31,753 nt of DNA from CAYVQA01 sp045119035 (lineage in GTDB: Bacteria > Bacillota_I > Bacilli_A > ML615J-28 > CAG-313), in the NCBI GenBank assembly GCA_045119035.1, contig JBGVCU010000048.1, positions 1 through 31,753 of the forward strand. Direction: 5' to 3'. A program made the position numbers and the translations under genes. The notes under the pieces were generated by a model. It was given only the letters and a program-made list of their open reading frames with translations, did not search any database and was not told where the DNA came from. Shown one piece after another: positions 31,728-31,753 of the stretch; within the stretch, counting starts at the first letter, position 1; each line of letters begins with the position of its first letter.

Positions 31728-31753
31728 ATGACAGGAATTATTTTAGAAAATAT
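31728..31753 (+). CDS. Partial CDS, first eight codons only
   Basis: An ATG at 31728 preceded by AAAGGAAG begins MTGIILEN and runs off the window. It has a reasonable ribosome binding site and promoter, but the visible residues are too few to identify the gene. The structured hairpin upstream raises the possibility of a transposase gene at the left end of an insertion sequence, without direct proof. Confidence 0.45.

Overview
The window is a gene-dense, very AT-rich stretch of a bacterial chromosome. It looks like an anaerobic, endospore-forming, low-GC member of the Bacillota, of the Erysipelotrichia/Coprobacillaceae type or a nearby Bacilli lineage; that placement is inference. The evidence is strong AGGAGG-like ribosome binding sites, sigma-A promoters with TATAAT, a GerA-type germinant receptor operon, a ferredoxin-domain [FeFe] hydrogenase, and a Bacillus-like ylmE-sepF-ylmG-ylmH-ileS cluster. 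TGA is used as a stop (for example thyA, overlapping dfrA as ATGA), so this is not the mycoplasma code. No CRISPR array, rRNA or complete mobile element is visible.

Layout. 1-2223 (minus): an ABC-F ATPase followed by an L-serine ammonia-lyase that runs off the left edge. 2230-3580 (minus): an ArsB/SLC13-like permease with its own promoter. 3590-6961 (minus): operon pdp - mgtC-like - pepT with promoter and terminator. 7023-7939 (plus): a histidine phosphatase and a small membrane protein, sharing a bidirectional terminator with the convergent thyA-dfrA unit (7926-9342, minus). Upstream of thyA is a short ssb paralogue with a consensus promoter (9356-9760). 9905-13357 (plus): a divergent spore germination operon in the order gerAB-gerAA-gerAC with a possible sigma-G promoter. 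13291-17158 (minus): two M16 peptidase-like proteins (YmfF/YmfH type) and an OFA-family MFS transporter whose terminator lies inside the end of gerAC.

17203-24365 (minus): an apparent eight-gene operon ylmE-sepF-ylmG-ylmH-ileS-unknown-deoC-deoD. It lacks divIVA and has no T-box leader. 24366-24755 is the only long stretch without a confident gene. It holds an orphan minus-strand terminator and perhaps a decayed coding scrap. 24756-24842 (plus): tRNA-Arg(CCT) with an unusually long variable region, convergent on a ttcA-like tRNA thiolase. 24882-28320 (minus): glycogen debranching enzyme, NUDIX hydrolase and the ttcA-like gene. 28342-30410 (minus): [FeFe] hydrogenase, an intercistronic hairpin and a GNAT acetyltransferase. 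30451-31597 (plus): a Na+/Ca2+ exchanger-type antiporter. 31630-31753: a second long hairpin and the first codons of another gene, possibly the edge of an insertion sequence.

How it fits together. Nucleoside salvage is split between two operons: pdp in one, deoC-deoD in the other. Together they degrade deoxynucleosides to acetaldehyde and glyceraldehyde 3-phosphate. thyA and dfrA form the dTMP/folate module. Serine dehydratase, PepT, glycogen debranching enzyme and hydrogenase suit a fermentative life on peptides and stored glucan, and the ger operon implies sporulation. Most of the window is ordinary core genome. The least explained items are the 87-nt tRNA-Arg, the 294-residue unknown protein, the divergent ger operon, and the structured right edge.
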